A stretch of DNA of 7,922 bases, taken from the NCBI GenBank assembly GCA_900551995.1, contig URXW01000055.1:1-7922 (forward strand). Reading direction: 5' to 3'. This DNA is from an uncultured Eubacteriales bacterium (GTDB taxonomy: Bacteria; Bacillota; Clostridia; Oscillospirales; Oscillospiraceae). Each line of letters starts with the position of its first letter. The stretch's first letter is position 1. Below, piece after piece: positions 5,698-7,922 of this stretch. The notes beneath the pieces are model-generated. The model was not told the origin of the DNA and searched no databases. It saw nothing but the letters and a program-made list of their open reading frames with translations. A program made the translations under genes and the position numbers.

Positions 5698-7215
5698 TTA
5701 TTCCGCGACCTCTTCGGATACGTTCACACCAGCGAACATCTTCTCGGCGTGGGCGGGATCCATCTTCTTAAACAGGGGAATACCGATGAGCGTGAGCACA
5801 ACACTGATAAAGCCGCCGATACCGCAGCACTGATAAACGGAACCGATGACATGACCGAAGTACAGGATGCAGAAGGAAGCACAACCGCCGATGGAGCCCA
5901 GCAGAGCGGCACCCTTGCCGGCCTTCTTGCTGTACAGACCCACCACAACAGGACCAGCCACGGCGGACATGATGGTACCGGCAGCGGACCACAGCATGAC
6001 CGTCAGGTTAGTGGGCTTGGAGAACGCGATGGGGATAGCGATGATGCCGATAGCATACACAGACCATTTCATGATGGACATGGTGGTCTTCTCCGCCTTG
6101 GCCTCATCCACATGCTCGCCGCGGGCGCGCTTGGCACCGAGGAAGATCTTGTTGTACCACGTGTTGCCTACGACCACGCTCATGTACAGCAGGATACCGT
6201 CCACCGTGGACATGGAGGCTGCCAGAATAACGCACAGGAAAATTGCCGCTACGAACTCAGGATAGACCTGCGTAATAAACCAAGGCATAGCATTGTCCAT
6301 ACCGGTAACGGTGCTGCCGATGCCCTCGGGAAGCAGAATGCGGGCATAGGAACCGCCCAGCACCACACTGCCCATCAGGAACATGCAGATGGCGGTATAG
6401 ATGATAAACTTTTTAATATCCCGGTCGCTCTTAAGGTAGGTGCACTTACCGATGATCTGCGGGTTCATGGTCCACCACAGATGGGCAATAAACATCCACA
6501 CCACGGCGGAAACTGTGGGATAACCGGCGTTGTCGGGGTTGACGCCCATAGCCAGCTTGGGATCGATCTGAGACAGCAACTCGGGCACCTCGGTAAACAC
6601 GTTGCCAAACAGGAAGAAGCCGGTGAAGAAAATGACCAGTGCCAGCACGCACATCATCGCACCCTGCGCCACATTGGTGTACACATGGGCGTAGGTGCCG
6701 CCCATGGAGATATAGACGATAATGACGACAGCGGCGATACAAATGCCCGTCTGGTAAGAGATGCTGGGGATCATGTGGTTGATAACGATGCCGACACCCA
6801 CCAGTTGGGAGGCCACATACAAAAGCTGCAGCAGACTGACGAGGGCAAGGAACACACGCAGGCCGGGACTTCCGTAGCGGTCTGCCACCCAATCGGCAAC
6901 GCTGGCGGCATGAATGTTCTTGTTGACGCGACGGTATCTCCTGGCGATCAGGCACAGGCACAGGCAGGTGGTGGTCCACTGAGAGGCCCAGAACCAGATG
7001 TTGGTAACACCGAATGCAAAACCCTGACCTGCCACGCCGAGGAAGTATCCGGCACTGGAAAAGGTCGCGGCGTACGTGATCGCCGTGGCGAGAGGACCAA
7101 TGTCGCCGGAACTGGCGGCATAGGACTCAACCGACGTAACACGCTTGGAGGCTCTATAGCCCAATGCAATCATGGCAATGACATAGATCGATGCCAGTAC
7201 GATAAAATAAACCAT
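5698..7215 (-). CDS. Sodium:solute symporter, PanF-like (SSS family)
   Basis: The 505-residue polytopic membrane protein has about thirteen hydrophobic segments, the usual number for sodium:solute symporters, and should import an organic solute with Na+. Family marks are the N-terminal helix MVYFIVLASIYVIAMIALGY followed by basic residues, ADWVADRYGS at 107-116, MGGTYAHVYTNVAQGAMM at 171-188 (the GG-x-x-A-x-x-x-T-x-x-x-Q signature), and AASMSTVDG at 332-340, the region that contributes to the sodium site. The start at 7215 has AGGAGA about 8 bases upstream. It lies 27 bases after the stop of a small accessory protein gene, a pairing known for PanF-type members. Pantothenate is not implied; with ETF and crotonase neighbours, a carboxylic acid is a reasonable guess. 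Confidence 0.93.
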   Translation of the reverse strand: MVYFIVLASIYVIAMIALGYRASKRVTSVESYAASSGDIGPLATAITYAATFSSAGYFLGVAGQGFAFGVTNIWFWASQWTTTCLCLCLIARRYRRVNKNIHAASVADWVADRYGSPGLRVFLALVSLLQLLYVASQLVGVGIVINHMIPSISYQTGICIAAVVIIVYISMGGTYAHVYTNVAQGAMMCVLALVIFFTGFFLFGNVFTEVPELLSQIDPKLAMGVNPDNAGYPTVSAVVWMFIAHLWWTMNPQIIGKCTYLKSDRDIKKFIIYTAICMFLMGSVVLGGSYARILLPEGIGSTVTGMDNAMPWFITQVYPEFVAAIFLCVILAASMSTVDGILLYMSVVVGNTWYNKIFLGAKRARGEHVDEAKAEKTTMSIMKWSVYAIGIIAIPIAFSKPTNLTVMLWSAAGTIMSAVAGPVVVGLYSKKAGKGAALLGSIGGCASFCILYFGHVIGSVYQCCGIGGFISVVLTLIGIPLFKKMDPAHAEKMFAGVNVSEEVAE

Positions 7216-7242
7216 GCTCTTTCTCCTATCTTCTTATTATTT

Positions 7243-7344
7243 TTACTTTTTCTTGGAAACATCCTTGAACGTGAAGTGCACTACGATACCCAGCAGCACT
7301 CCCATGCATGCTTCAAAAATGAAGAACCAGTGCAATACCGTCAC
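7243..7344 (-). CDS. Symporter small accessory protein (33 residues, GTG start)
   Basis: A 33-residue reading frame starts at GTG (7344-7342) and ends with TAA. It carries one hydrophobic stretch with an acidic residue and cysteine near its front (WFFIFEACMGVLLGIVVHF, residues 6-24) and a lysine-rich tail (FKDVSKKK). This pattern, one short membrane helix with a positive C-terminus directly before a symporter gene, matches the small accessory proteins described for PanF-like sodium:solute symporters. A near-perfect ribosome site, AAGGAGGTG at 7359-7351, stands 6 bases before the GTG. An overlapping ATG just upstream is followed at once by TGA and cannot be the start. The stop lies 27 bases before the symporter ATG. 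The likely job is to support assembly or activity of the symporter in the membrane. Confidence 0.83.
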   Translation of the reverse strand: MTVLHWFFIFEACMGVLLGIVVHFTFKDVSKKK

Positions 7345-7350
7345 ATGTCT

Positions 7351-7359
7351 CACCTCCTT
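7351..7359 (-). promoter_or_regulatory. Strong ribosome binding site of the small accessory protein gene
   Basis: AAGGAGGTG is almost fully complementary to the 16S rRNA 3' end. Its distance to the GTG at 7344 is suitable, and no other usable start codon is near. This site is the main reason to call the 33-residue frame a real gene. Confidence 0.85.
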
Positions 7360-7418
7360 CTTTGCAGTTATCAATCAAAAACCGCGGACGCGTACGGTCA
7401 AAGATTCCAGAAAAGCAC

Positions 7419-7922
7419 TTACTTGGCGGCCTTGGCAGCCTTGATGGACTCGATCAGCTCGGGAACGACCTTGAACAGATCGCCGACGATACCGTAGTCA
7501 GCCACCTCGAAGATGGGAGCGGTGTCGTTCTTGTTCACGGCGATGATGCACTCGGAATCCTGCATACCAGCCTTGTGCTGGATAGCACCGGAGATACCCA
7601 GAGCGACGTAGACCTTGGGATGGACGGTCTTGCCGGTCTGACCGACCTGATGGTCGGCAGTGATCCAGCCGGCGTCCACGCAGGCGCGGGAGGAACCCAC
7701 GACGCCGCCCAGCACCTCTGCCAGCTCCTCCGCCAGCTTGATGCCGCCCTCCACGTCCTTGGAGATACCACGACCCACGGACACGATGAAGTCGGCGCCG
7801 ATCAGGTCAACCAGCTTCTTGGCAGCCTTGACGGTCTCGGTGACCTCGGTGTGGATGTCGGCAGCTTCCAGAGCGAACGCGGGATGCAGGATCTCCACGT
7901 TCTTCTTGCACTCGCGCTTCTT
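7419..7922 (-). CDS. etfA: Electron transfer flavoprotein alpha subunit, C-terminal part
   Basis: The 167 visible residues are the C-terminal FAD-binding domain of ETF alpha; the gene begins beyond the right edge. ETF is a soluble heterodimer that passes electrons between acyl-CoA dehydrogenases (or bifurcating partners) and a quinone, NAD or ferredoxin system. Diagnostic segments are DFIVSVGRGI, GSSRACVDAGWI, HQVGQTGKTVHPKVYVALG and ISGAIQHKAGM followed by IIAVNKN, which matches the ETF-alpha signature for FAD binding, and APIFEVADYGIVGDLF near the end. The protein closes with an alanine- and lysine-rich tail (IKAAKAAK), normal for the family. A GTG at 7898 is internal, since coding continues to the edge. 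ETF beta and an acyl-CoA dehydrogenase would be expected further right. A 74-base gap without a clear terminator separates it from the accessory protein gene. Confidence 0.95.
   Translation of the reverse strand, partial: KKRECKKNVEILHPAFALEAADIHTEVTETVKAAKKLVDLIGADFIVSVGRGISKDVEGGIKLAEELAEVLGGVVGSSRACVDAGWITADHQVGQTGKTVHPKVYVALGISGAIQHKAGMQDSECIIAVNKNDTAPIFEVADYGIVGDLFKVVPELIESIKAAKAAK

Noticed and set aside
7373..7412. Possible weak terminator or attenuator between etfA and the accessory protein gene
   Set aside because: Only about four base pairs (ACCG with CGGT) precede a five-T run, which is not enough for an intrinsic terminator.
5314..7497. A 727-codon open frame on the plus strand opposite the symporter and DUF169 genes
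   Set aside because: It is the mirror of codon bias in real minus-strand genes. The product is rich in His, Asp, Gly and Gln without any domain, it spans several real genes, and no ribosome site supports it.

Overview
The window looks like a chromosomal segment of a GC-rich, anaerobic, gut-type Firmicute (Clostridia, most like Oscillospiraceae). This is inferred from strong AGGAGG-type ribosome sites, tight same-strand gene blocks, hairpins with T-tracts as terminators, and the gene set (an ETF/crotonase cluster, MATE pumps, an IS1182-like transposase remnant). No rRNA, tRNA, CRISPR array or phage gene was seen.

Left part (1-1933, + strand): the 3' portion of a MATE-family exporter gene ends in a perfect hairpin terminator. 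A monocistronic beta-class carbonic anhydrase follows, with its own recognisable promoter and ribosome site, and ends in a second, bidirectional hairpin terminator.

Middle part (2010-3880): a second, MepA-like MATE exporter lies on the minus strand. Immediately upstream, and overlapping it by 20 bases, is what remains of its MarR-type repressor gene. Only the part from the recognition helix onward survives. The missing front half is replaced by the frameshifted 3' end of an IS1182-type transposase gene on the opposite strand. A good minus-strand promoter match (TTTACA, 18 bases, TGG-TATACT) sits on the junction and points into the pump gene. The pump may therefore have lost its repressor and gained a new promoter.

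Right part (3959-7922, minus strand): a co-directional cluster reading, in transcription order, electron-transfer flavoprotein alpha subunit (3' part), a 33-residue symporter small accessory protein with a GTG start, a PanF-like sodium:solute symporter, a DUF169 protein, and a CaiD-like crotonase that lacks the first of the two usual catalytic glutamates. Together they suggest uptake of an organic acid and its conversion as a CoA thioester with ETF-linked electron transfer. The substrate cannot be read from the sequence. A strong hairpin separates DUF169 from the crotonase gene, and another perfect hairpin lies downstream of the crotonase gene beside the transposase remnant.
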